DNA of 64,000 nt from Candidatus Rubrivivax defluviihabitans (GTDB taxonomy: Bacteria; Pseudomonadota; Gammaproteobacteria; Burkholderiales; Burkholderiaceae_C). The stretch is taken from NCBI GenBank assembly GCA_016709385.1, contig JADJMW010000021.1, positions 248,001 to 312,000 of the forward strand, read 5' to 3'. The position numbers and the translations under genes were made by a program. This document shows positions 17,821 through 26,738 of this stretch, piece after piece; the stretch's first letter is position 1, and each line of letters opens with the position of its first letter. The notes below the pieces were generated by a model. That model was not told the origin of the DNA. It did no database searches and was given only the letters and a program-made list of their open reading frames with translations.

Positions 17821-18297
17821 ATGCCCGCCGTGAATACCGCCGTGCCCGCCGCCCCGGCCGCCGACACCATGCCGCGCGGCCCGCTGATGGCCATCGGCGC
17901 GCTGCTGCTCGTGACGCTGGTGGGCGTTGCCGCCGTGCGCTTGTCGGGCGCCGATATCCGCGAGCCCGACGCCGCGGCCGTGGCCACGCGCAGCCTGCGC
18001 TTCGAAGACCGGCCCGACGGCAGCGTGGCCGTGCTCGACGCCGTCAGCGGCCGGCAGTTCCATGCCATCCAGGGCGAGGCCGGCTTTCTGCGCGGCGCGC
18101 TGCGCGCGATGGCCCGCGAGCGTCGCAAGCAGGGCCTGGGCTCCGCGCCGGCGTTCGAACTAATCGCACGCGCCGACGGCCGCCTGACGCTTAGCGACCC
18201 CGCCACCGGCGAACGCGTCGATCTCGAATCCTTCGGCCCCACCAATGCCGGCGCCTTTGCGCAACTGCTCACCGCCCGGCCCGTGGCGGCGCGTTGA
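17821..18297 (+). CDS. puhC: Photosynthetic complex assembly protein PuhC
   Basis: Small bitopic protein needed for full RC-LH1 levels. 158 residues; one membrane segment at about 22-40 (LMAIGALLLVTLVGVAAVRL) precedes a periplasmic domain with the family stretch LRFEDRPDGSVAVLDAVSG. It sits between puhB and acsF. Confidence 0.88.
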   Translation: MPAVNTAVPAAPAADTMPRGPLMAIGALLLVTLVGVAAVRLSGADIREPDAAAVATRSLRFEDRPDGSVAVLDAVSGRQFHAIQGEAGFLRGALRAMARERRKQGLGSAPAFELIARADGRLTLSDPATGERVDLESFGPTNAGAFAQLLTARPVAAR

Positions 18298-18316
18298 GCC
18301 CTACAGGAGTTTCCCC

Positions 18317-19393
18317 ATGACCGCCGCCCAGATCATCGCCACCCCCGACGAAGCCGCGCGCAAGGCCAAGGAGAACACGCTGCTGAGCCCGCGCTTCTAC
18401 ACCACCGACTTCGCGGCCATGGACCGCATCGACGTGAGCCCGATCCGCGCCGAGTGGGACACCATGATGGCCGAGTACGAAGGCGACAACAACCACGACC
18501 ATTTCCAGCGCAACGAGCTCTTCGCCAAGGAAGTGGCCGAGGTCTTCTCGCAGGTCTCGCCCGAATTGCGCAAGGAGTTCCTGGAATTCCTGATCACCAG
18601 CGTGACCTCTGAATTCTCGGGCTGCATCCTCTACAACGAGATCCAGAAGAACATCAGCAACCCCGACATCAAGGCGCTGATGCGCTTCATGGCGCGCGAC
18701 GAATCGCGCCACGCCGGCTTCATCAACAGCAGCCTGAAGGATTTCGGCCTCGGGCTGGATCTGGGCGGGTTGAAGCGCACCAAGGCCTACACCTACTTCA
18801 AGCCCAAATACATCTTCTACGCCACCTACCTGAGCGAGAAGATCGGCTACGCGCGCTACATCACCATCTTCCGGCAACTGGAGGCGAATCCCGACAAGCG
18901 ATTCCACCCCATCTTTCGCTGGTTCGAGCGCTGGTGCAACGACGAATTCCGCCACGGCGAAAGCTTCGCGCTGATCATGCGCACGCAACCGCATCTGCTG
19001 CGCGGCGCCAACGTGCTGTGGATCCGCTTCTTCCTGCTCGCCGTGTACGCCACCATGTACGTGCGCGACCACACGCGGCCGATGCTGCACGAAGCCATGG
19101 GGCTGGACAGCACCGAGTACGACTACAAGGTCTTCCGCATCACCAGCGAGATCAGCAAGCAGGTCTTTCCGGTTTCGCTGGATATCGACCACCCGGCCTT
19201 CCGCGCCGGCATGGAGCGGCTGTTCCACGTGCAGACGCGCATCGACGCGGCCAAGGCGCGCGGCGGCCTGGTCGGCAAGCTGCAGCAGGCCGGCTGGGCG
19301 CTGGCGGGGGCGGCCACCTTCGCGCGGCTGTACCTGCTGCCGGTGCAGAAACACGAGCTGCCGGCGCAGGTGCGCGTGGCACCGGCCTGGTAG
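18317..19393 (+). CDS. acsF: Aerobic Mg-protoporphyrin IX monomethyl ester cyclase AcsF
   Basis: Diiron, oxygen-dependent cyclase that forms ring E. The two E-x-x-H iron-ligand motifs are ARDESRHAG (Glu129, His132) and NDEFRHGE (Glu210, His213); SEFSGCILYNE supplies further carboxylates. 358 residues. AGGAG precedes ATG 18317. Its place between puhC and puhE matches the Rubrivivax gelatinosus cluster where acsF was first described. The oxygen-independent cyclase BchE is not in this window. Confidence 0.96.
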   Translation: MTAAQIIATPDEAARKAKENTLLSPRFYTTDFAAMDRIDVSPIRAEWDTMMAEYEGDNNHDHFQRNELFAKEVAEVFSQVSPELRKEFLEFLITSVTSEFSGCILYNEIQKNISNPDIKALMRFMARDESRHAGFINSSLKDFGLGLDLGGLKRTKAYTYFKPKYIFYATYLSEKIGYARYITIFRQLEANPDKRFHPIFRWFERWCNDEFRHGESFALIMRTQPHLLRGANVLWIRFFLLAVYATMYVRDHTRPMLHEAMGLDSTEYDYKVFRITSEISKQVFPVSLDIDHPAFRAGMERLFHVQTRIDAAKARGGLVGKLQQAGWALAGAATFARLYLLPVQKHELPAQVRVAPAW

Positions 19394-19445
19394 CCGCTGC
19401 AGGCAGCAGGCCAGACCACGCATCGCAGAAGCGCCGGAGTCGACC

Positions 19446-20282
19446 ATGTCCGAACTGGCGCTGGCGTCTGTCTTCGCGGTCTTCATCTGGTGGTTCAGCA
19501 CCGGCCTCGTGCTGCTGCTCGACCGCCTGCCGCACGGCGCCCTGCGCTGGGGCCACTGGCTGTCGTCGCTGCTGGCGTTGGCGGCCTTCGTGGCGCTGGC
19601 GCACACCGCCGGCGAAGCCACGGTGGCCAACGCCTATTGCGCCTTCACCTGCGCGCTGCTGGTCTGGGGCTGGCACGAACTGAGTTTTCTCAGCGGCTGG
19701 GTGACGGGACCGCGCAAGACGGCGCTGCCCACCGGCCTGAGCGGCTGGCCGCGTTTCGTGGAATCCGTGCGCGCCATCCTGTGGCACGAACTCGCCATCA
19801 TCGCCGTGGGCCTGGCCGTGGTGACCGTCACCTGGGGCCAGCCCAATCAGGTGGGCACGCAGACCTTCCTGGTGCTTTGGGTCATGCGCACCAGCGCCAA
19901 GCTCAACCTCTTTCTGGGGGTGCGCAACCTCAGCGAGGAATTCCTGCCGCCGCACCTGGCCTACCTGCAGAGCTTTTTCCGCCGCCGCGCGATGAATGCG
20001 TTGCTGCCGTTTTCGGTGCTCGGCGCAAGTGCCGTTCTGATCTGGCTGGTGATGGGTGCCGCCGACCCCGCCACGCCGGCGGCCGCGGTGGTGGGCACCG
20101 CGCTGGTGGCCACGATGCTGGCCCTGGCCATCGTCGAACACCTGCTGCTGGTGCTGCCGTTCCCTTCCACGGCGCTGTGGCGCTGGGCGCTGCGCGGCGG
20201 TACTGCCGTTGCCACGCGGCGGCCTGCAGTGGCGGCACACGTGAACCTGGAACCCCATGAAGACCTCTTTCGCACCCGCTAG
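19446..20282 (+). CDS. puhE: Photosynthetic complex assembly protein PuhE (DUF3623)
   Basis: Polytopic membrane protein (about seven spans, 278 residues) of the PuhE/DUF3623 family, which affects RC-LH1 formation. Recognisable stretches include IWWFSTGLVLLLDRLP, WHELSFLSGWVTGPRK and SAKLNLFLGVRNLSEEFLP. The last 26 bp overlap the start of crtI, indicating coupling. Confidence 0.88.
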   Translation: MSELALASVFAVFIWWFSTGLVLLLDRLPHGALRWGHWLSSLLALAAFVALAHTAGEATVANAYCAFTCALLVWGWHELSFLSGWVTGPRKTALPTGLSGWPRFVESVRAILWHELAIIAVGLAVVTVTWGQPNQVGTQTFLVLWVMRTSAKLNLFLGVRNLSEEFLPPHLAYLQSFFRRRAMNALLPFSVLGASAVLIWLVMGAADPATPAAAVVGTALVATMLALAIVEHLLLVLPFPSTALWRWALRGGTAVATRRPAVAAHVNLEPHEDLFRTR

Positions 20283-21852
20283 TCATGCCGTCGGCCGCGT
20301 CACCCCGCTAGGCCCGGTCGGGCCGGCGGTTCCGCCGTCGACCGGAATCGAGCGCTCGAACGCCGCCGCCGCACGACGTGCCATCGTCATCGGCAGCGGC
20401 TTCGGCGGCCTGGCCGCGGCGGTGCGGCTCAGTTGCAAGGGCTACCGCGTCACGGTGCTGGAAAAGCTCGGGCAGCCCGGCGGCCGCGCCGGTGTCTGGC
20501 AGCAGGACGGCTTCACCTTCGACGCCGGCCCGACCATCGTCACCGCGCCGTTCATGCTGGAAGAACTGTGGTCGCTGTGCGGGCGGCGCTTTGCCGATGA
20601 CGTGACGCTGGTGCCGGTGAGTCCGTTCTATCGCATCCGATACGACGACGGCACGCATTTCGATTACGGCAACGACGCCGCGGCCAACCGCGAGCAGATC
20701 CGCCGCATCAGCCCGGCCGACCTGCCCGGCTACGAACGCTTCGTCGCCGAGGCCGAGAAGTGCTACCAGCTCGGCTTCGAGAAGCTTGGTGCCATTGCCT
20801 ACGATAAGTTTGGTGACCTGGTCAAGGCCAGCCCCAACCTGGTCCGCATGCGCGGCTGGCGCAGCCTGTACGGCATGGTCGCCAGCCACATGAAGCACCC
20901 CAAGCTGCGCGTGGCCTTCAGCCTGCAGTCGCTGCTGATCGGCGGCAATCCGTTCAACGTCACCAGCATCTATAGCCTCATCAATGCGCTGGAACGCCGC
21001 TTCGGCGTGCACTGGGCGATGGGCGGCACGGGGGCGCTGGTGCGCGGCTTGGTCGGGCTGTTGGAAGCGCGCGGCGTGCCCGTGCGCTGCAACGCCGAGG
21101 TCAAGCGCATCCATGTCGAACACGGCCGTGCCACGGGCGTGGAACTCGCTGGTGGCGAACGCCTGGCCGCCGACATCGTGGTCAGCAATGCCGACACCGC
21201 CTGGACCTACCGGCACCTGGTGGCACCCGAGCACCGGCCGCACTGGACCGACAAGCGCATCGAAAACAAGAAGTACTCGATGAGCCTCTTCGTCTGGTAT
21301 TTCGGCACCAACAAGCAATATGAGCAGGTGCCGCACCACACCATGGTGCTGGGGCCGCGCTACGAAGGGCTGCTGAAGGACATCTTCGAGCGCCACCACG
21401 TGCCCGACGATTTCAGCCTCTACCTGCACCGCCCCACCGCCACCGACCCCGGCATGGCGCCGGACGGACACGACGGCTTCTATGCGCTGTCGCCGGTGCC
21501 GCATCTGGCCAGCGGCACCGACTGGGCGGCCACCGCCGAGTCCTACCGCCAGCGCATCGAGCAGCGGCTGGCCAGCACGGTGCTGCCCGGCTTGGGGGCA
21601 CACATCGTCAGCTCGCGCGTGACCACGCCGCAGGACTTTCACGACCGGCTGCTGTCGTACAAGGGCGCGGCCTTCGGCATGGAGCCGCTGCTCACGCAGA
21701 GCGCCTATTTCCGCCCCCACAACCGCAGCGAAGACGTGGCGGGGCTCTACATGGTGGGTGCGGGAACGCACCCCGGTGCCGGCGTGCCCGGCGTATTGAT
21801 GTCAGCCAAGGCGCTGGAAACGGTGGTTCCCGATGTCAAGTCCCCAGCCTGA
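20257..21852 (+). CDS. crtI: Phytoene desaturase CrtI
   Basis: FAD-dependent desaturase converting phytoene to neurosporene or lycopene. Dinucleotide motif AIVIGSGFGGLAAAVRL at about 42-58, then LEKLGQPGGRAGV; the C-terminal carotenoid desaturase signature LYMVGAGTHPGAGVPGVL is intact. 531 residues, with about 40 residues before the FAD motif. The number of desaturations cannot be read from sequence alone. ATG 20257 lies inside puhE; the 3' end overlaps crtB by 20 bp. Confidence 0.95.
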   Translation: MKTSFAPASHAVGRVTPLGPVGPAVPPSTGIERSNAAAARRAIVIGSGFGGLAAAVRLSCKGYRVTVLEKLGQPGGRAGVWQQDGFTFDAGPTIVTAPFMLEELWSLCGRRFADDVTLVPVSPFYRIRYDDGTHFDYGNDAAANREQIRRISPADLPGYERFVAEAEKCYQLGFEKLGAIAYDKFGDLVKASPNLVRMRGWRSLYGMVASHMKHPKLRVAFSLQSLLIGGNPFNVTSIYSLINALERRFGVHWAMGGTGALVRGLVGLLEARGVPVRCNAEVKRIHVEHGRATGVELAGGERLAADIVVSNADTAWTYRHLVAPEHRPHWTDKRIENKKYSMSLFVWYFGTNKQYEQVPHHTMVLGPRYEGLLKDIFERHHVPDDFSLYLHRPTATDPGMAPDGHDGFYALSPVPHLASGTDWAATAESYRQRIEQRLASTVLPGLGAHIVSSRVTTPQDFHDRLLSYKGAAFGMEPLLTQSAYFRPHNRSEDVAGLYMVGAGTHPGAGVPGVLMSAKALETVVPDVKSPA

Positions 21853-22951
21853 AGCCATCGCCTCCGAGGCCGCCGCAGCGGGGCCGAGCGCGGACGCCGC
21901 CACGGCGCCGGCCTACGACTTGAGCGCCTGCCGCAAGCTCATGCGCGGCGGCTCCAAGACCTTCTTCGCCGCCTCGCTGTTGCTGCCGGCACGCGTGCGA
22001 GCACCGGCCAGCGCGCTGTACGCCTTCTGCCGCCTGGCCGATGACGCGATCGACTTGGGGGCCGACCCGCATGCGGCGATGCGCGACCTGGAGCAGCGCC
22101 TGGACGCCATTTACGACGGCCGCCCCGGCCCGCTGGACGCCGACCGCGCACTGGCCCAGGTGGTGCACCGCCACGCCATCCCGCGCCTGCTGCTCGACGC
22201 GCTGCTCGAGGGATTTCTGTGGGACGCCAACGGCCGCCGCTACGAGACCATCGAAGACGTGCACGCCTACGGCGCGCGCGTCGCCGGCACGGTGGGCGCG
22301 ATGATGGCGCTGGTGATGCAGGCGCCCACCGCGCAGGCGCTGGCCCGCGCCTGCGAACTGGGCGTGGCCATGCAGTTGACCAATGTTGCGCGCGACGTCG
22401 GCGAGGACGCGCGCAACGGCCGCCTCTACCTGCCGCGGCAGTGGCTGCGCGAGGCCGGCATCGACGCCGACGCCTGGCTGCGTGCGCCGCGTTTCGACGC
22501 CGCCATAGCCAGCGTCGTCGGCCGCCTGCTGCGGGAGGCGGAAGCGCTCTACCGACGCGCCGAGCAAGGCATCTCCGAACTGCCGCGCGACTGCCGCGGC
22601 GCCATCCAGGCCGCGCGGCTGGTGTATGCCGAGATCGGCCACCAGCTGGCGCGCAACGGGCTGGACTCGATTCATCAGCGCACGGTGGTTTCGGGGTCGC
22701 GCAAGCTGGCGCTCATCGCGCGGGCCGCCAGTGCGGGCATGCTGAGCGCCGTGCCGGCGCAGCCCGGTCTGGCGGCGCTGCCGGCGGTGCAGTTTCTCGT
22801 CGATTCGGCCGCCGCTGCGTTACCTGCGGCGGCGGCGGTGAAGAGTGCGCCGAAGCGCTCGGCCGTGCCCAAGCGCTCCTTCGACGAACGCGTGGTCTGG
22901 ATCATCGACCTCTTCGAACGCCAGGCGGCGCAGAGCCGGGCCGCACGCTGA
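21833..22951 (+). CDS. crtB: Phytoene synthase CrtB
   Basis: Condenses two geranylgeranyl diphosphates to phytoene. Asp-rich motif 1 is LADDAIDLG (about 65-73); motif 2 is NVARDVGEDARNGRLYLP. 372 residues; a family stretch near the N-terminus reads GSKTFFAASLLLPARVR. The C-terminal approximately 50 residues are Ala-rich and less typical. It overlaps crtI and is followed by a small membrane protein gene after 21 bp. Confidence 0.95.
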   Translation: MSSPQPEAIASEAAAAGPSADAATAPAYDLSACRKLMRGGSKTFFAASLLLPARVRAPASALYAFCRLADDAIDLGADPHAAMRDLEQRLDAIYDGRPGPLDADRALAQVVHRHAIPRLLLDALLEGFLWDANGRRYETIEDVHAYGARVAGTVGAMMALVMQAPTAQALARACELGVAMQLTNVARDVGEDARNGRLYLPRQWLREAGIDADAWLRAPRFDAAIASVVGRLLREAEALYRRAEQGISELPRDCRGAIQAARLVYAEIGHQLARNGLDSIHQRTVVSGSRKLALIARAASAGMLSAVPAQPGLAALPAVQFLVDSAAAALPAAAAVKSAPKRSAVPKRSFDERVVWIIDLFERQAAQSRAAR

Positions 22952-22972
22952 TGCGCAGCCGCGCGGGGCCGC

Positions 22973-23227
22973 ATGGGTGAGAACCTGCCCATCGTCCTTG
23001 TCGAGGTGGTGCTGATCTTCGGCGGCGTGCTCGCTTTTGCCTGGTGGCAACTGCACGAGATCAAGGTCGACCAGCGAAAGGCGGCGGCTGAGCGGGCCAA
23101 AAAGGCCGCAAGGGCTGAGCGCGAAGCACATCAGGCGCGCGAGTCAGAGGACCCGCCGACAGCGGATCGCCCCGCGCCCGAACCTGCACGCCCCGCCCGC
23201 GCGCCACCCCCGGCCGATGCTCCCTGA
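22973..23227 (+). CDS. Small single-span membrane protein, unrecognised
   Basis: 84 residues: a hydrophobic segment at about 6-26 (IVLVEVVLIFGGVLAFAWWQL), a charged Lys/Arg/Glu/Ala helix (about 30-58) and a Pro/Ala-rich tail. No family is recognised. It lies 21 bp after crtB and its end overlaps the next gene by 11 bp, so it is probably cotranscribed with the photosynthesis operon. The topology is suggestive of an assembly or anchoring factor; this is inference only. Confidence 0.65.
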   Translation: MGENLPIVLVEVVLIFGGVLAFAWWQLHEIKVDQRKAAAERAKKAARAEREAHQARESEDPPTADRPAPEPARPARAPPPADAP

Positions 23228-24428
23228 TCCCGTGCCGCCTCCTGCGGCCGCCCCCGAGCGCACGCTGTGCACAGACTGCGGCATCTCGCGCAGTGCCGAC
23301 CCGCGCCGTTGCGGCCGCGCCTGCCAGTTCATCCGCCCCGACTACCCGGCCTTGGAGACCCGCGTGCACGGCCGTGCCCGTGACCCGGCGCGCGCCGACG
23401 AACTGCACTTCGGCCCTTTTCGCCGCATGCTGCGGGCCACGCTGACCGCACCCCGCCCGGGCGCGCAGTGGAGCGGCATCACCACGCGGCTGGCCGAACG
23501 GCTGCTGGAAACCGGCGCCGTGGATGCCGTGCTGACCATGGCTGCCGACCCGCAGGACCGCTGGCGTCCGGTGCCGGTGCTGGTGACCGACCCTGCCGAC
23601 CTGGCCGCCTGCCGCGGCATGCGCATGGGTTATGCGCCGCTGCTGCAATGGCTGGAGCCGGCGCGCGAACGTGGCTTCAAGCGGCTGGCGGTGATCGGCA
23701 TTCCGTGCCAGGTCTATGCGCTGCGCGCGCTGGAGGCCGAACTCGGTTTCGAGCGGCTCTACGTCATCGGCACGCCGTGTTCCGACAACACCACCACCGA
23801 ACGTTTCCACGACTTCCTGAAGCTCGTCGCCGACCGGCCCGAGGCCGTCACCTATCTGGAATTCCGCGCGGACTACCACGTGGAGATCCGCTGGGCCGAC
23901 GGCCGCAAGAAGGCCATCCCCTTCCTGATGCTGCCTCTGTCGCAGTTGCCGAACGACTTCTTCCCGCTCACCTGCCGCACCTGCGTGGACTACACCAACG
24001 TGCTGGCCGACATCACCGTGGGCTACATGGGCGGCGAGGGCGAGCAGTGGCTGCTGGTGCGCAACGAACGCGGCGAGGAACTGCTGCGCCTGCTGGGCGA
24101 CGAAGTGGTGCTGCGCCACCCCGGCAGCGCCGGCAGCCGCCATGGCGCGGTGAAGGGCTTCCTGGCCAATGTGCAGCGCGCCGCCGGCGGCCTGCCGCTG
24201 CGCCGCATGCCGGGCTGGCTGCGCCCCATCGTCGGCTGGCTGATGCCGAAAGTGGGACCACGCGGCCTGGAATTTGCCCGCGCGCGGGTGGAGATGAAGG
24301 CGCTGGAAACCGTGGTCCACCTGCGCCGCGAGATGCCGCGCAAGATGAAGAACATGGTGCCCGGCCATGTGTGGCCGCTGGTGGCGCCGTACGGGGTGAC
24401 GCCGGACGATGATGAGTTGATGCACTGA
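23217..24428 (+). CDS. bciB: FrhB-family reductase, likely divinyl chlorophyllide 8-vinyl reductase BciB
   Basis: 403-residue Fe-S flavoprotein of the F420 hydrogenase beta-subunit (FrhB) family. The N-terminus has Cys ligands in CTDCGISRSADPRRCGRACQ, followed by LETRVHGRARD, and the C-terminal domain contains IGTPCSDNTTTERFHDFL and LTCRTCVDYTNVLADI. This arrangement is shared with ferredoxin-dependent BciB and 7-hydroxymethyl chlorophyll reductase. In a bacteriochlorophyll a producer, 8-vinyl reduction is the likely job. ATG 23217 overlaps the upstream small gene; it is the last gene of the plus-strand operon. Confidence 0.75.
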   Translation: MLPDPVPPPAAAPERTLCTDCGISRSADPRRCGRACQFIRPDYPALETRVHGRARDPARADELHFGPFRRMLRATLTAPRPGAQWSGITTRLAERLLETGAVDAVLTMAADPQDRWRPVPVLVTDPADLAACRGMRMGYAPLLQWLEPARERGFKRLAVIGIPCQVYALRALEAELGFERLYVIGTPCSDNTTTERFHDFLKLVADRPEAVTYLEFRADYHVEIRWADGRKKAIPFLMLPLSQLPNDFFPLTCRTCVDYTNVLADITVGYMGGEGEQWLLVRNERGEELLRLLGDEVVLRHPGSAGSRHGAVKGFLANVQRAAGGLPLRRMPGWLRPIVGWLMPKVGPRGLEFARARVEMKALETVVHLRREMPRKMKNMVPGHVWPLVAPYGVTPDDDELMH

Positions 24429-24445
24429 TGATATGATGCATAACC

Positions 24446-24455
24446 ATCAGCTGAT
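24446..24455. promoter_or_regulatory. Palindrome in AT-rich vapBC upstream region
   Basis: ATCAGCTGAT is a perfect 10-bp palindrome about 20 bp before the antitoxin start, in a stretch (24424-24466) clearly richer in A+T than its surroundings. It is a candidate autoregulatory operator for the ribbon-helix-helix antitoxin. Confidence 0.35.
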
Positions 24456-24476
24456 ATTCGTCCGAAACGAGCAGCC

Positions 24477-24728
24477 ATGAGAACCACATTGGATATCGAC
24501 GACGATGTTCTCCAGGCCGCCAAGGACCTGGCGCGGCGCCAGCAGATCACGGCGGGTCAGATCATCTCCCGTCTGCTGCGCGAGCGGCTGACGGGCCTCA
24601 TGCCCGACGTGGCCGATGCGGCGGCCGAGGTGACGGTCAACGCCGCGGGATTTCGGCCGCTCCCGTCGCGTGGCGTGCTGGTCAGCAACGAACTCGTGAA
24701 TGCCCTGCGCGACCGCGAGGGCGTCTGA
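24477..24728 (+). CDS. vapB: VapB-type antitoxin (ribbon-helix-helix)
   Basis: 83 residues. The N-terminus RTTLDIDDDVLQAAKDLARR has the beta-strand/helix pattern of ribbon-helix-helix DNA-binding antitoxins; the C-terminal part (FRPLPSRGVLVSNELVN) would wrap the toxin. The stop overlaps the toxin ATG (TGATG), the usual coupled arrangement. It would neutralise the downstream PIN nuclease and repress its own promoter. Confidence 0.85.
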   Translation: MRTTLDIDDDVLQAAKDLARRQQITAGQIISRLLRERLTGLMPDVADAAAEVTVNAAGFRPLPSRGVLVSNELVNALRDREGV

Positions 24729-25159
24729 TGCGAGCGTTGCTGGACGTCAATGTCCTCATTGCGCTGCTCGACCCCGACCACGTTCATCACCGCAGCGCCA
24801 CCGGTTGGCTGGTGCAGAACCTTCACTTGGGCTGGGCCAGTTGCCCTTTGACCCAGAACGGCTGCATCCGCATCATGTCGCAGCCGGCCTACCCGAATGG
24901 CGCGCCACCTGGGCGCATTGCCAGCCTTCTGCGCGAAGCCATGCAGGCGCCGGCGCACGAATTCTGGCCCGACGATATCGACGGCGTGACGTCGACCACG
25001 CTGGACTGGGCGGTGATCCTGGGTTCGCGCCAGCTGACCGACGCCTACCTGCTGGCGCTGGCCGTGCACCGGGGTGGCCGTTTCGTCACGCTGGACCGCG
25101 GCGTGCCGCTGGCGGCCGTCGATGGTGCGCAGCCGCAAGCCCTGGTGGTGCTGGACTGA
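24728..25159 (+). CDS. vapC: VapC-type PIN-domain toxin ribonuclease
   Basis: 143 residues with PIN-domain acidic residues: Asp6 in ALLDVNVLIALLD, Asp in QLTDAYLLALAV, and Asp in VTLDRGVPL. VapC toxins are Mg2+-dependent RNases acting on tRNA or rRNA; the target here is unknown. It is convergent with the aldehyde dehydrogenase gene, 27 bp away. Confidence 0.88.
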   Translation: MRALLDVNVLIALLDPDHVHHRSATGWLVQNLHLGWASCPLTQNGCIRIMSQPAYPNGAPPGRIASLLREAMQAPAHEFWPDDIDGVTSTTLDWAVILGSRQLTDAYLLALAVHRGGRFVTLDRGVPLAAVDGAQPQALVVLD

Positions 25160-25186
25160 CTTGGCCAGCCGAACCAGCCACGCACT

Positions 25187-26605
25187 TCAGCGCATCAGGA
25201 AACGCAGCAGCCGGTCGGCCAGCGCGCCGTAGGGCGGCATCAGGAATTTCACGTTCGGAAACTTCCCCTGGTAGAACACCGGCCGCAGCTTGGAGAAGGT
25301 GTTGAAACCCTCGCGGCCGTGGTAGTGGCCCATGCCCGATTCGCCCACGCCGCCGAAGGGCAGGTCGTGCTGGCCCACGTGCAGCAAGGCGTCGTTGACC
25401 GTGACGCCGCCCGACATCACGCGGTCCAGCAGCATCTTCAGCGTGCCGCGGTCCTTGCTGAAGGGGTAGATGGCCAGCGGCCGGGGACCGGCATTGACCG
25501 CATCCACCACTTCCTCCAGCGCCTGGTAGCCGCGGATCGGCAGGATGGGGCCGAAGATCTCGCGCTGCCACAGCACGCTTTCGGGTGGCGCGCCCAGCAC
25601 GATGTGCGGGTTGATCTTGCGCGTGGCGGCGTCGAAGGCCGGGCCGGGCAGCAGCGGCAGCAGCGTGGCGCCGCGCTCGCGTGCGTCGTCCAGCGCGGCC
25701 AGCAGGCGATCGAAGGAACGCTGGTCGATGATGGACGTGTAGTCGGGCGAGTCCAGCGTGGGGTAGCGCGCCGGCACGATCTCGCGCGCGGCCTGCACGA
25801 AGGCGTCGATCTTGTCGTGCGGCAGCCACAGGTGGTCCACCGTGGTGCAGATCTGCCCGGCATTGAGGTATTTCACGAACAGCACGCGCTCGGCTGCCGT
25901 GCGCACCGGGAAGTCGCTGCACACGATGGCCGGCGAGCGCCCGCCCAGTTCCAGCGTCACCGGGCACAGGTTCTGCGCCGCCGCGCTCATCACCAGCCTG
26001 CCGGTGGCGCCGGAGCCGGTGAACAGCAGGTGGTCGAAGGGCAGCTTGGAAAATTCCACGCCCACGCCACCGGTCTCGTCGAAGACCTGCAGCTTTTCGG
26101 GCGGGAAATAGGCCGGCAGGCGTTCGATCAGCAGCCGCGCCAGGTGGCGCGAGTTCTCGCTCATCTTGACCATGGCGCGGTTGCCGGCGGCGAAGATGGC
26201 GGTGAGCGGCACCAGGCTCAGGTTGAGCGGAAAGTTCCACGGCACGATCACGCCTACCACGCCCAGCGGCTGCGGAATGACGCGGTTGCGCGCGCCAAAG
26301 AAGGCGCGCAGGTCCACCGCGCGCCGCTGCGGGCGCATCCAGCCGTGCAGGTGCTTCAAGGTTTCGTGGATCGCGTCCAGCACCGGCAGCACCTCGGCCA
26401 GCAGCGTCTCGTGGCGCGAGCGGTGGCCGTAGTCGGCGCTGATGGCGCTGCACAGCGCGTCCTGGTTCTCGCGCACGAACCGCTCCAGCGTGCGCAGATC
26501 GGCACGGCGCTCGGCCTGGGTGGGTACGGGGTGGGCGAGATAGGCCTGGCGCTGTAGGGTGAGCGCGGTGGACAGGGTCTCGGCGATGGTGGGCATGAGG
26601 GTCAT
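25187..26605 (-). CDS. NAD(P)-dependent aldehyde dehydrogenase, coniferyl-aldehyde type
   Basis: 472-residue class 3-like aldehyde dehydrogenase. The catalytic cysteine is in NAGQICTTVDHLW and the general base glutamate in LELGGRSPAIV; PWNFPLNLSLVPL is the family's N-terminal signature. The overall pattern resembles coniferyl aldehyde dehydrogenases (CalB), which oxidise aromatic or long-chain aldehydes. ATG 26605 is used. No pigment-pathway function is expected, and it lies between two toxin-antitoxin modules. Confidence 0.85.
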   Translation of the reverse strand: MTLMPTIAETLSTALTLQRQAYLAHPVPTQAERRADLRTLERFVRENQDALCSAISADYGHRSRHETLLAEVLPVLDAIHETLKHLHGWMRPQRRAVDLRAFFGARNRVIPQPLGVVGVIVPWNFPLNLSLVPLTAIFAAGNRAMVKMSENSRHLARLLIERLPAYFPPEKLQVFDETGGVGVEFSKLPFDHLLFTGSGATGRLVMSAAAQNLCPVTLELGGRSPAIVCSDFPVRTAAERVLFVKYLNAGQICTTVDHLWLPHDKIDAFVQAAREIVPARYPTLDSPDYTSIIDQRSFDRLLAALDDARERGATLLPLLPGPAFDAATRKINPHIVLGAPPESVLWQREIFGPILPIRGYQALEEVVDAVNAGPRPLAIYPFSKDRGTLKMLLDRVMSGGVTVNDALLHVGQHDLPFGGVGESGMGHYHGREGFNTFSKLRPVFYQGKFPNVKFLMPPYGALADRLLRFLMR

Positions 26606-26738
26606 GCCGGAAGAATAGTCCAGCGGCGGGGCTGGGACCTAGGCGCAGCGACCTACTGCCGGCGCCGCAGCGTGCGGTCGGCGGCCGAGGGTGCCGGCAG
26701 GTCTTTCGCTGCCCTTGGCAGTGACCGCGTGGCCCGCG

